DNA of 17,742 bases from Nitrospirota bacterium (GCA_021812785.1 JAKAMR010000061.1:1-17742), one strand, 5' to 3'; counted from the stretch's first letter, positions 7,699-15,632 are shown. Made by a program: numbers and translations. The notes: generated by a model from the letters alone, not told the origin.

Positions 7699-10600
7699 TC
7701 AATGGTAAACGATCTCGCTGAGGCTCCCCATTCCTGAGTACGATGTGGTGTTCAGAATACCGGTCCATGTGGAGCCGTCCGTTGAATCAAAGATGCCGCT
7801 GTTGTAATTGATTACGCCGTTGCCGGCCGCAACGTACGTGTTGTTCCCATAAATGATATTGGAATAATAAAAACTTGTGTTCGAGGAAGCTGCACTGTTC
7901 CAGGTCTTCCCGTCAGTGGACCGGAGGCCCGGTCCGCTCCCGGCGGCACCGGGGGTCACAAAAAAGACCCCGTTTGCAAAATAGGCCCCCGTGCAGTCAA
8001 AGCTGGTGCTGCTGTAGCCGGAGGCGCTCCAGTGGACCCCGTCTGTGGAGTATGAAATATTGCAGGATGGAGGGCTTTGGACTCCCTGCGCCAGGATGTA
8101 CAGGCCATTTCCATAGGCTATACCGGCTGGCGAATTGGACTCCGGGACCAGTGTCCAGTTGACCCCGTCACTGGAATAGTAGAACCCGTTATACGACGAT
8201 ACGAAGAAAAGACCGTTCAAATAAGCGACAGAGTGGGGGTTGAGCTGCGGGTCATTAAAAGAGTGCCATGTCTGGTCTGATAATGTGTAGCTGTCGATGT
8301 ATTCGCCCGACTCCGCTACCACGTAGACGCCCTTTCCAAAGACGGCGCCCGCAATGCCATAGATGCTTCCGCCATGTGTGTTGCCGGTATAGGCTGTCCA
8401 GTTGGATCCGTCCGCTGACACATAGTAATGGGATGCGTACTGGTCTATCGCCATGAAGGTGCCCGTGCCGTTATCAAAGGCGATGCCTTCGATCGGAGTT
8501 GATCCATTTGGCGCACTGTATGCCTGCGCCCATGTCCGCCCATCGCTTGAGGTAAGGATCGCGGAATTGGAGCCGGAGTTGCCCACCGCGACCCATTTGC
8601 CGTCTCCATAGGCCACGCCCGTGATGTGTGAGGAGTTGTTGGCGCCATCATAAACGAGGTTCCAGTTGGCCCCATCGGACGAATTGAGGATATAGGAGGT
8701 GGAAAAATCGCCAGCCAGGGCAATGAACTGATGGCCGGAGGAGGAGCCTCCCGCAGAGCCGCCCCCGGACCCGTTGCCGGAAGAGCCGCCGGAGTTGTTT
8801 GAGGCGCTTGCGCTAATGGCAATCGCAACCGGATCGGCCACATTATAAACAGCTTGTTTGCCGGAAGACGGATTTATCTCCGTAACGCCCGCAATCCCGC
8901 CCTGATAGCTGTCATGGATGATCCAGGCATCGCCGGAGGGGTCAAAGGCTATCGTACCTTGTTCCGGCTTGGCCCAATATCCTATATTATAATTTTTTAT
9001 CTCCGAGCCGGATGAATTCCATTCGATGGCGCTCAGGCCGGCCTCGCCGCCGGTCCAGATATTGCCCGAAGGGTCGACCGCAACGGTGTCCGGCCCGTAA
9101 CCCGCATTGAATTCGGAGTATTTTTTTGTGGATATATTGAATTCGCCCACTCCCGCCGGAGCTTTTGCACCCACCTGGTTATCCATGACCCAAACGTTGC
9201 CGGCTGGATCAAAGGCCAGCGAGGATAACTGGTCCTCTTGAATGGGTCCCTGCAACAGAGTGCCGGCGGGACTGACCTCCGTTAAATTAGTGGTAAAATT
9301 AACCGCGTTAAGCGGACCGGCGCTGATAACCCATATATTGCCTGAAGGGTCTACGGCAATCGGGCCAGGGCTGTCCGTTTGGCCATTGGTCAGGGAATGG
9401 ATATCGATCGTTTTTTCTATCGCGCAACTGGATGGGTTAAGCTCGATAACAGAGCCGTGCCAATCCGTTTCCGTGGTGGGGGTGAGGATCCCTTCCTCGC
9501 CATATCCGTTATTATATTGCGAAGAACTGCCTATGGTAAGCGGGTCGGATGTGTACCCGAATATGTCCGTGACCCACACATTGCCGGAAGGATCGGTGGC
9601 TACATAATTTGAGTCCAAAGAGTCCATGTAGGCGCTTCCATCTCCGGTATTCAGACTGCAGGTCCGTAAATGGTTTCCTGACGGGTCAAGCTCGGTGACA
9701 ACTGCATCTCCTGCCACCCATACATTTCCGGAGGGGTCTATGGCGATCGAATCCGGACCGTTGCCAACAGTATAAGTCCCCAGCTTGTTGCCCGAGGCAT
9801 CGAGCTTCGTGACTGTGCCAGGGGTCCCCTGGCCTGAATTGTTTACGACCCAGACCGAAAAATTAGTGGGGACGGAAAAAGTGGCCGGGATATTGGCTAC
9901 TCCCAAAGACGGCGGCTGCTTTTTCAGGTTTCCCAGATCTGTCTGGTCATTGTTGTTCAGGGTGCCCGAGATGTTTATAGTGCCTCCGTTGCCGCCGGTA
10001 AAATTGAAATTGATGAAAGAAAAATTGCCCCCGTTCGATGCGGCCCCAAGTTCCTTTCCGAAAGTGCCGGGGTTATTGCCGATGTAGTTGCCAAGGTCTT
10101 TCATTGCCTGGCCGTAACCTTCCCCCGTTTGGCCGGCCACATCATTTGCAAGCTCTTGCAGTATGCCGTTTAGCTCCGCCAGAAGCTGGTCAAGGTTGGT
10201 CTGGCCTGTGGGATCGGAAGAGGATATGCCGTTCAGGCTGTTGCCGCCCAGCGCCTGGAATATCTGGCCCAGGACGGCCAGCATCTGATTAAGGGCGGCG
10301 TCCACCTGAGCGGAATTGAGGTTAGGGTTCAAGACCCCGTTAGAAAACAGGTCCTCTCCTATCAGGGTGGTTATGGGGGTTATGAATACCTGGTGCGACC
10401 CTCCGGGGGCAAGAAATCCCACCATGTCCGGAGACCCGGTGCTGTTGCCGTTATTGTCGAATGTGCCGCCAGAAACAAAAAGTATGTAGTAATCGGCAGA
10501 ATTGTAATTGGGAATGCTTAAAGAAAAACTCCCGTCCGAACCGGTTGACCCCGTGCCCACCTTATTAAAACCAGCGGAGGTAACCTGGTAGACGGTTATC

Positions 10601-10800
10601 GACGCGTTTGCCACGGGACCGTCTATTACCTTGCCGCTTATGGAGGTTGTGCCGCCGCCACCGCTACCCCCGCACCCGGCAAGAGAGAGCAGCAGGACCG
10701 GTAAAAACAGCCAGATAAATGCCTTTTTAACTAAAAAATCATAACAGATACTCCGCAGCTTGCCACAGGGTGATTCATTTTCATCAAGCTCTGCCTTCAA
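7699..10800 (-). CDS. Giant modular lipoprotein: Vgb/NHL-type propeller plus Asp-box-like propeller
   Basis: A 1033-aa paralogue of the neighbouring 1126-aa lipoprotein. Order: unusually long n-region (1-26), hydrophobic segment, lipobox LAGC with C43; carboxypeptidase-regulatory-like domain (about 52-130); helical segment (140-255); propeller 1 (about 313-660) with six blades such as SIAIDPSGNVWV; a Gly/Ser linker (666-688); then about eight repeats of 43 residues with the S-x-D-G-x-x-W motif at 707, 751, 795, 876, 918, 961 and 1006, plus a degenerate one near 840. The last part resembles BNR/Asp-box (sialidase-type) propellers; no glycosidase active site is visible. The start codon is TTG with GGAGG just upstream, and alignment with the ATG of the paralogue supports it. 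Ligand unknown. It lies 66 bp after the small gene and likely shares its transcript. Confidence 0.85.
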   Translation of the reverse strand: MKAELDENESPCGKLRSICYDFLVKKAFIWLFLPVLLLSLAGCGGSGGGGTTSISGKVIDGPVANASITVYQVTSAGFNKVGTGSTGSDGSFSLSIPNYNSADYYILFVSGGTFDNNGNSTGSPDMVGFLAPGGSHQVFITPITTLIGEDLFSNGVLNPNLNSAQVDAALNQMLAVLGQIFQALGGNSLNGISSSDPTGQTNLDQLLAELNGILQELANDVAGQTGEGYGQAMKDLGNYIGNNPGTFGKELGAASNGGNFSFINFNFTGGNGGTINISGTLNNNDQTDLGNLKKQPPSLGVANIPATFSVPTNFSVWVVNNSGQGTPGTVTKLDASGNKLGTYTVGNGPDSIAIDPSGNVWVAGDAVVTELDPSGNHLRTCSLNTGDGSAYMDSLDSNYVATDPSGNVWVTDIFGYTSDPLTIGSSSQYNNGYGEEGILTPTTETDWHGSVIELNPSSCAIEKTIDIHSLTNGQTDSPGPIAVDPSGNIWVISAGPLNAVNFTTNLTEVSPAGTLLQGPIQEDQLSSLAFDPAGNVWVMDNQVGAKAPAGVGEFNISTKKYSEFNAGYGPDTVAVDPSGNIWTGGEAGLSAIEWNSSGSEIKNYNIGYWAKPEQGTIAFDPSGDAWIIHDSYQGGIAGVTEINPSSGKQAVYNVADPVAIAISASASNNSGGSSGNGSGGGSAGGSSSGHQFIALAGDFSTSYILNSSDGANWNLVYDGANNSSHITGVAYGDGKWVAVGNSGSNSAILTSSDGRTWAQAYSAPNGSTPIEGIAFDNGTGTFMAIDQYASHYYVSADGSNWTAYTGNTHGGSIYGIAGAVFGKGVYVVAESGEYIDSYTLSDQTWHSFNDPQLNPHSVAYLNGLFFVSSYNGFYYSSDGVNWTLVPESNSPAGIAYGNGLYILAQGVQSPPSCNISYSTDGVHWSASGYSSTSFDCTGAYFANGVFFVTPGAAGSGPGLRSTDGKTWNSAASSNTSFYYSNIIYGNNTYVAAGNGVINYNSGIFDSTDGSTWTGILNTTSYSGMGSLSEIVYH
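10751..10779 (-). repeat. Copy of a dispersed palindrome-like repeat inside the signal-peptide coding region
   Basis: These 29 bp match 14485-14513 at 24 positions, including 14 identical bases (CAGGGTGATTCATT). The copy sits within residues 8-24 of the 1033-aa lipoprotein, a block of 17 codons that replaces one codon in the paralogue. It looks like an in-frame repeat insertion into the n-region of the signal peptide. Confidence 0.65.
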
Positions 10801-10812
10801 GTGTTCCTCCCT

Positions 10813-10830
10813 GGGGACGTGAAAATCCCC
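10813..10830 (-). promoter_or_regulatory. Leader hairpin next to the ribosome binding site of the 1033-aa lipoprotein gene
   Basis: On the minus strand GGGGA and TCCCC pair around the loop TTTTCACG, one or two nucleotides before the GGGAGG ribosome binding site of the TTG-start gene. It is the counterpart of the hairpin at 7385-7402; stem kept, loop changed. Confidence 0.4.
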
Positions 10831-10866
10831 TTCTGGAAAATTTTTTTTAAACTTTTGCCTTAAATT

Positions 10867-11070
10867 CTATTCGTCATAATCCTTATATTTGGGTGGCCCG
10901 GTTTTTTTGGATGCCAGGTCCGCTTCCGTGGATTTTCTTAAAACATCCAGAATTTCCCTGATGCTCGAAAAGACGACCGGCTTTTTCAGGGACGAGCCCT
11001 CCACAAGACCCGAAACGCTGTCAGGGTTCAGGGTGTCCCGCCTGTAAATGCGGATTATGTAGCTTTCCAC
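10867..11070 (-). CDS. Small protein with YIIRIYRRD motif, function unknown
   Basis: A 67-aa protein starting VESYIIRIYRRD and ending in a charged tail (KYKDYDE). The GTG at 11070 is chosen over the ATG at 11109 for two reasons: AGGGGAG lies 7 nt before it, and the decayed copy at 7439-7666 starts with ATG behind a perfect ribosome binding site at exactly this codon. The pattern of a beta strand with paired arginines, a G-L-V-E segment, then a hydrophobic stretch (VVFSSIREILDVLRKS) suggests a compact alpha/beta fold. I recall small proteins of this type in Nitrospirota-like genomes but no function. No cysteines or signal peptide. It stands between the BTAD regulator and the lipoprotein gene, 122 bp and 66 bp away, so a regulatory partner role is possible but unproven. 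Confidence 0.75.
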   Translation of the reverse strand: MESYIIRIYRRDTLNPDSVSGLVEGSSLKKPVVFSSIREILDVLRKSTEADLASKKTGPPKYKDYDE

Positions 11071-11152
11071 AATATGTCTCCCCTGCTTTCCGGGGCCAAA
11101 GTCCGGCACTCGAAGACATGAAGGCCCGCACGGATATCAAAACACGCGGCAA

Positions 11153-11174
11153 CCTACAGATGACCTACAGATGA
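11153..11174 (-). promoter_or_regulatory. Tandem 11-bp direct repeat, candidate operator of the BTAD regulator
   Basis: On the minus strand TCATCTGTAGG occurs twice back to back. It starts about 20 bp after the stop of the regulator and lies 83 bp before the start of the small gene. SARP-family regulators (ActII-ORF4, DnrI, AfsR) bind direct repeats spaced 11 bp that overlap the -35 region. The linked regulator has the same OmpR-type DNA-binding domain plus BTAD layout. A clean -10 box at the classic distance is missing; TTTGAT/GATATC about 11-15 bp downstream is the nearest. Confidence 0.5.
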
Positions 11175-11192
11175 AATGGATAGGCAAGAATT

Positions 11193-14100
11193 TTAAAAAA
11201 TGGATTTGTAAATCTTTTCAGTCGTGGGGGAAGGATTGAGTCCCAGGATTTCGGAAAGCGCCTTCCGGCATTTTTCATAGGCCCTGGCCGCCTCGCCACG
11301 CCTGCCAAGGGCTATCTGGCACAGCATCAGGTTCTGGTAAAGTTCTTCAACCAGGCTGTCCAATTCCAGGCCCTTTTCGAACATTTCTACAGCAGCTTCA
11401 AATTGCCCGGCCCGCATCAGATATTTGCCGGCCTTTGTGACCAGACCAAGGAGCCTGTTTTTGGTGCGCTCCCGCGCCGCCATTGCCCATGGCTGCAACG
11501 GGTCCGATGGCAAAAAGTCTCCCTTGTGCAGGCCGATGGCTTTTTGGGTGAGGTCCATTGCTTTTTTGGAAAGAGAGACTGCTTCGGCCTCGACGCCGGT
11601 TTTCACACCACTTTTCCATAAGCTTTCGGCCTGCTCCATGACCTGCATGATGGACTTTAAATCCGTCCAGCAGTGTTTTTCATCCAGGGAAACCAGGCCT
11701 CCGCTCACACGAATGGCCTTGTCTCCGATTATCCGCCTTAAACGCAAACAGGTTATCTCGCAAGACTTGTGCGCCAGATCGCCCTCGGCGTCAGGCCAGA
11801 GATAATCTATGATCTTTTCTTCGGGGGTGTCCTTATGGCCCAGGGCGATCAGCAATTTTAAAAGCAGCAGGGGCTTTTGCTGCGGCTTGCCGTGGGGCTC
11901 CAGCGATTTCGTACCGGCTATGACCACACGAAATTCCCCAAGCGTGTAGACTTTAACCGGCCACGGCCAGTTCTCCACTTCTACCGGCGCGGCGTACTCT
12001 GTTAAGCCCCGTTTGCGTACAAGCTCCCGCGCATAGTGCGGCTCTATTTCCGCCTGAAGGGCCTTTGCGCAAAGCGCGGCCATTACCGGCGGGTCCCACC
12101 ACCAGGTGAAACTGAAATAATTCTGTTGCCGTCCCATGCGAAACCCTTCACGAAGAAATGCCAAGCCCTGCGCTTCCTCCCCCTTGTCAAAGGAGAACTG
12201 CGCCCGCGCCAAAGCGCACATGAAATCGAACATCCTGGAGCCGGTGGACAGCGATTCTACAGATCGAAGATGCTCTTCTGCCTCTCCCAGCAGACCCAGC
12301 GCGTGTTTTATCTGCGCGGATTCGAAATAGCACAGCGCCTCCGCATAAGGATATTTCGTTTCATTGGCATATTTAAGCGAGGCCTCGGCATGGGCGGCGG
12401 CCTGCACCAGGTTGCCGCCCATGAATTCGCGGTATGCCAAAACGAAAAAAAAGTGGCTCAAACCGATCCTGCCGCGGATGTTTGCCCTTTTCTGGCCGTA
12501 AAGGAACTCATCGGCTTTTTTAAAATCTCCATTCATGAGCGCGGCGAAGGCCCCGACCACCACCCAGTGTTGGTCCCAGACGTGCACACCCGTCTTTTCC
12601 GCAAGTTCGCTCCCGATAGACAGATTTTCGAGCGCCGTCTCCGGAGAAGGAGTAATAAAAAGATTATTTATGGCATGAAGACCCAGCCAGCCGATCTTGA
12701 AAAGCGGCGAGATATCCGGCAATGCGGCCACCTCGCGGATATCTTCCGTTAAAAGAACGGATTTTTTGAAATCTCCCCTCCAGCCGTAAAAATATGTGGC
12801 GAAAGTGCTCGTCTGGACCTGGCTGGCCGGGTCTCCAAAACCCTTTGAGAGCTTAAGCGCTTTTCCCGCCCATTTTTCAGCATCAGGGTGCCCCGGACGG
12901 CAAGACACCATGGCGCACATCATGCTGGAGGCCACCTTGGCCTCGATCTGAATGGACGGGAACCGGAAGCCTGGACCCATGAGCGAGTAAATGCGGTCTA
13001 TCCAGGCGCCGAGAGTGGAAAAATCGTCCCACTCGTAGAGATAGCTGTCCACGATAAAGGACCATGAAAGGAGAGTGCCGGTCAAATCCCCCCCGGAGAC
13101 GAATTGCTGCAAGGCCTTTTCCAGGTGGCTCCTTGCCTGGGCCGGATCAAATGCCATCCGGCATACGCCCAGCCAAAAGAAAAGCCATGGCGGGCTCTCA
13201 AGCAGTTTTTTAGCTGGAAGTCTTGATATCCACCCTTCCAGAGTCCTGGCCCGACCCTGGTTCATAAGCGCTTCGGCGTTTTTCAGGGCGAGTGCGGAAA
13301 GCGCCTCCCAGTCTTCGCACTCCATCCAAAGCTCCGCCGCGTCCTCTATCTGGCCCGCATCCTCAAGCAGCGCCGCCCCGGCCCTTTTTGCGGCAGAGAT
13401 CTCTTCCTTTGAATAGGTCTCCGCTGCTTTGGCGTTCAGGAACTCCCTGAAGAGAGGATGTATCTGGTAAACGGGCGGTACATTGCGCCTCTCAATGAAA
13501 TAATTGCTGCGGCTGAGGCCTGCAAGAATTTTCCCGGCCGCTTCGAGCCCGGTGATCTTTTCTGCCAGGCTGGCCGGTATCCTGGGAAGAAATGACGCCT
13601 TCAAAAGGAACTCCACGGTCATTCTGTCCATTTTCCCAAGTATTTCACCGGCAAAATAATCGAATATCTTTTCAGGCCGGACAGAGGCAAGCGATTCCGG
13701 CGCGTCCTCCATCTTCATCTCCCGCATCAGAAGCACCAGCCCTGCCGCCCAGCCCCGGGTTTTTTCGTGCAGCTTTTGCAGTATGTCCATGGGTATGGTT
13801 TTTTTGCCGTGAGTATTGACGAATACCTCGGACTCGCTAAGTCCGAACTTTATATCTTCCCAGCCGATGGACTCCATATTTCTATTTGAAAGCAGGTATA
13901 CCAGCCGGGCAGGGGGGTCATAACGGCTTATCAGTATGCACTGGATCCCGGGGGGAATGAGGAGGATGGCTTTGGCGGTTATCTCCTCGAAAAGCGGGCC
14001 CTCCTGGACCTCATGACAATTATCAAACACAATGATGTACGGAGGTTTTAGCCTGCCGTACAGGTTCTCGAAATAGTTTGCAATAAATGCTGAGAGCCCG

Positions 14101-14435
14101 CCTGTGTATTCCGCCGTGAACAGGGGCAGGGGTTTTTGTTGTTTTCGGGATCTTTTGTTTTTGCCCTCCGGTTTCCCCGCGGCCAGTCCCATGTAGTAAA
14201 AAAAAGAGGCCGGGTCAGCGTCTGTCTTGTCGATCTGGTACCAGAGGTGAGGAATCTTGCGGGAACTCAGATAGCTGGCGATCAGTGTTGTCTTTCCGGC
14301 CCCGGCGGGGCCGGACACCCATATGGCAGGATTCTCCCTCATCGAATCCAGGGAACTGAAAAGTTTTTCTCTCGGGAAAAAACCTGAAATAACCGGGCGC
14401 GTTATCTTTGCCGGAGGCGCCTGAAAATCTCTCAC
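11193..14435 (-). CDS. STAND-type ATPase regulator with TPR region and C-terminal OmpR-like/BTAD module
   Basis: A transcriptional regulator of about 1080 aa. The N-terminal MalT-like NTPase has Walker A GPAGAGKT (about 42-49), Walker B IIVFDN (about 134-139), the sensor-like LISRYDPP and the GWAAGL motif seen in MalT/LuxR-type STAND proteins. A long helical, TPR-like middle (about 340-800) would bind a ligand or partner. The C-terminus, from about 823, has an OmpR/PhoB-like winged helix (VKVYTLGEF, LWPDAEGD, LRLRRIIG) followed by the BTAD helical domain (about 925-1080), as in SARP/AfsR activators but at the C-terminal end. GTG at 14435 is preferred because a run of six G precedes it; a TTG at 14453 would add six residues but has no ribosome binding site. 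It heads the minus-strand cluster, so it probably controls the small gene and lipoproteins downstream. An inducer cannot be inferred. Confidence 0.9.
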   Translation of the reverse strand: MRDFQAPPAKITRPVISGFFPREKLFSSLDSMRENPAIWVSGPAGAGKTTLIASYLSSRKIPHLWYQIDKTDADPASFFYYMGLAAGKPEGKNKRSRKQQKPLPLFTAEYTGGLSAFIANYFENLYGRLKPPYIIVFDNCHEVQEGPLFEEITAKAILLIPPGIQCILISRYDPPARLVYLLSNRNMESIGWEDIKFGLSESEVFVNTHGKKTIPMDILQKLHEKTRGWAAGLVLLMREMKMEDAPESLASVRPEKIFDYFAGEILGKMDRMTVEFLLKASFLPRIPASLAEKITGLEAAGKILAGLSRSNYFIERRNVPPVYQIHPLFREFLNAKAAETYSKEEISAAKRAGAALLEDAGQIEDAAELWMECEDWEALSALALKNAEALMNQGRARTLEGWISRLPAKKLLESPPWLFFWLGVCRMAFDPAQARSHLEKALQQFVSGGDLTGTLLSWSFIVDSYLYEWDDFSTLGAWIDRIYSLMGPGFRFPSIQIEAKVASSMMCAMVSCRPGHPDAEKWAGKALKLSKGFGDPASQVQTSTFATYFYGWRGDFKKSVLLTEDIREVAALPDISPLFKIGWLGLHAINNLFITPSPETALENLSIGSELAEKTGVHVWDQHWVVVGAFAALMNGDFKKADEFLYGQKRANIRGRIGLSHFFFVLAYREFMGGNLVQAAAHAEASLKYANETKYPYAEALCYFESAQIKHALGLLGEAEEHLRSVESLSTGSRMFDFMCALARAQFSFDKGEEAQGLAFLREGFRMGRQQNYFSFTWWWDPPVMAALCAKALQAEIEPHYARELVRKRGLTEYAAPVEVENWPWPVKVYTLGEFRVVIAGTKSLEPHGKPQQKPLLLLKLLIALGHKDTPEEKIIDYLWPDAEGDLAHKSCEITCLRLRRIIGDKAIRVSGGLVSLDEKHCWTDLKSIMQVMEQAESLWKSGVKTGVEAEAVSLSKKAMDLTQKAIGLHKGDFLPSDPLQPWAMAARERTKNRLLGLVTKAGKYLMRAGQFEAAVEMFEKGLELDSLVEELYQNLMLCQIALGRRGEAARAYEKCRKALSEILGLNPSPTTEKIYKSIF

Positions 14436-14484
14436 TATCCCCCCATGGGACAAATCAAAAAAATGAAATTTATATTTTTAACTT

Positions 14485-14513
14485 CCCTGCGGCTTGCTGC
14501 AGGGTGATTCATT
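14485..14513 (-). repeat. Dispersed REP-like palindrome in the regulator leader
   Basis: CCCTGC (14485-14490) and GCAGGG (14499-14504) form a hairpin around an 8-nt loop, followed by TGATTCATT. A diverged copy is at 10751-10779. It lies between the putative promoter and start codon of the regulator, so it would be a stem in that leader RNA. Two copies in 18 kb suggest a genome-wide family. Confidence 0.6.
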
Positions 14514-14543
14514 ACAAAACAAGCGGCATCGCAAATATGCGCT

Positions 14544-14552
14544 ATTATAGCA
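14544..14552 (-). promoter_or_regulatory. Extended -10 promoter of the regulator gene
   Basis: On the minus strand TGCTATAAT fits the extended -10 consensus TGnTATAAT exactly. There is no clear -35 box, which extended -10 promoters can do without. The transcript would have a leader of about 100 nt carrying the REP-like hairpin. Confidence 0.5.
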
Positions 14553-14589
14553 GGATGAGGGTTTTTGTTTTCTTTCTGCTCCTGTGCGA

Positions 14590-14618
14590 TTGACAAGCCC
14601 GGCCTTCGGGTAGAAAAT
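14590..14618 (+). promoter_or_regulatory. Possible promoter of the L,D-transpeptidase gene
   Basis: A perfect TTGACA at 14590-14595 is followed after 17 bp by the weak -10 GAAAAT (14613-14618). Transcription would begin at about 14625, at or just before the candidate start codons, so the mRNA would be almost leaderless. This fits the absence of a ribosome binding site but is weak. Confidence 0.3.
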
Positions 14619-14624
14619 AAAAAA

Positions 14625-15572
14625 ATGCGCGCAATGAAGTTCCTTCTTTTGACCATTTGCTTGCTGGCTGTTCTGCCCATTGCTCACGCGGGCGCGCACA
14701 GCACCGTCCTGGAAAACAAAAAGCCCTTCCTGTTCAGTCCTCAGAATACCCTGATAGGTGCCATGCATACGCATGTGATCAAAGGAGACGAGTCACTTGT
14801 TGAACTGGCACCGAGGTATGATGTTGGTTACAATGAGATAACTGATGCCAACCCGCATGTGGACCCCTGGGTGCCCGATAAGGGTACGGTCCTGAGAATT
14901 CCCGGTCTCAAGGTGCTCCCCGACGCGCCGCACAAAGGCATCGTCGTAAACATTGCCGAGATGAGGCTTTATTATTACTTTAAAAATAAAGGTCTGAAAG
15001 ACAAAAAAGACAAAAAAAACCTTTCCGTCGTGACATTCCCCATAGGCATTGGCATGGAAGGGTTCGGCACACCGCCGGGGACTTACCGCGTTGTGCAGAA
15101 GATCAAAAATCCCGCCTGGTATGTGCCTGCTTCCATAAGGAAGCAGGACCCTGAACTTCCGCTCTTCATCCCGCCCGGCCCCGATAACCCGATGGGGCGT
15201 TTCGCCCTCCGGCTTTCACGGCCCACTTATCTGATACATGGCACCAACAGGCCTTTTTGCGTGGGCCTCAGGGCCAGCCACGGGTGCATAAGGCTCTACG
15301 GCCGGGATATAGAGCAACTGTTTGATATGGTGCCCGAGGGCACGCTGGTCACGATAATCTATCAGCCCGTGAAGGTGGGGGTGAGAAACGGCGACATCTA
15401 TGTGGAGGCGCACAGGGACTACCTGAAAAGGGAAGAAGACCCTTATGATGCCATAGCCAGATGGCTTCTGCTCTGGCAAAACTACCATCCGATAAACGGG
15501 AAGGTATTGAGGCTGGTCCTTAAAGAGAGGACGGGGATCCCCGTCGATATAACGGAGCATCCGGGTATCTAG
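14625..15572 (+). CDS. Secreted L,D-transpeptidase (LysM-like + YkuD domain)
   Basis: A 315-aa cell-wall enzyme of the ErfK/YbiS/YcfS/YnhG type, expected in the periplasm, where it forms 3-3 peptidoglycan cross-links or anchors proteins to peptidoglycan. Signal peptide about 1-22 (KFLLLTICLLAVLPIAHA), a LysM-like peptidoglycan-binding segment (about 48-93: HVIKGDESL...ITDANP...VLRIPG), then the YkuD catalytic domain (about 104-255) with IHGTN (H205) and SHGCIRL, giving H219 and the nucleophile C221. A C-terminal tail of about 60 residues follows. ATG at 14625 is chosen because the frame upstream begins with non-signal residues; ATG at 14634 (three codons later) is equally possible. No clear ribosome binding site. 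It is divergent from the regulator gene. Confidence 0.9.
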   Translation: MRAMKFLLLTICLLAVLPIAHAGAHSTVLENKKPFLFSPQNTLIGAMHTHVIKGDESLVELAPRYDVGYNEITDANPHVDPWVPDKGTVLRIPGLKVLPDAPHKGIVVNIAEMRLYYYFKNKGLKDKKDKKNLSVVTFPIGIGMEGFGTPPGTYRVVQKIKNPAWYVPASIRKQDPELPLFIPPGPDNPMGRFALRLSRPTYLIHGTNRPFCVGLRASHGCIRLYGRDIEQLFDMVPEGTLVTIIYQPVKVGVRNGDIYVEAHRDYLKREEDPYDAIARWLLLWQNYHPINGKVLRLVLKERTGIPVDITEHPGI

Positions 15573-15632
15573 CGTGTTTTTTGCAAGGCCCCAATTCTAA
15601 AAATCCGCTCATCCTCGCTTTGCATAAAAATC

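Noticed and set aside
3992..10800. Calling the propeller proteins virginiamycin B lyases or sialidases
   Set aside because: Only blade signatures are shared; catalytic residues of these enzymes cannot be identified and the domain layout is different.
10871..11109. Toxin-antitoxin interpretation of the small gene
   Set aside because: No antitoxin-like DNA-binding or toxin motif is visible and the neighbour is a giant lipoprotein gene, not a second small gene.
12036..12752. A 238-codon + strand frame inside the regulator gene
   Set aside because: Antisense to the TPR-like region of a coherent 1080-aa protein; composition is arginine/phenylalanine-rich as expected of a shadow frame.
14565..14624. 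Extended N-terminus of the L,D-transpeptidase from a TTG at 14565
   Set aside because: It would put 20 residues with two Cys before a normal signal peptide, with no ribosome binding site; ATG at 14625 or 14634 fits secretion better.
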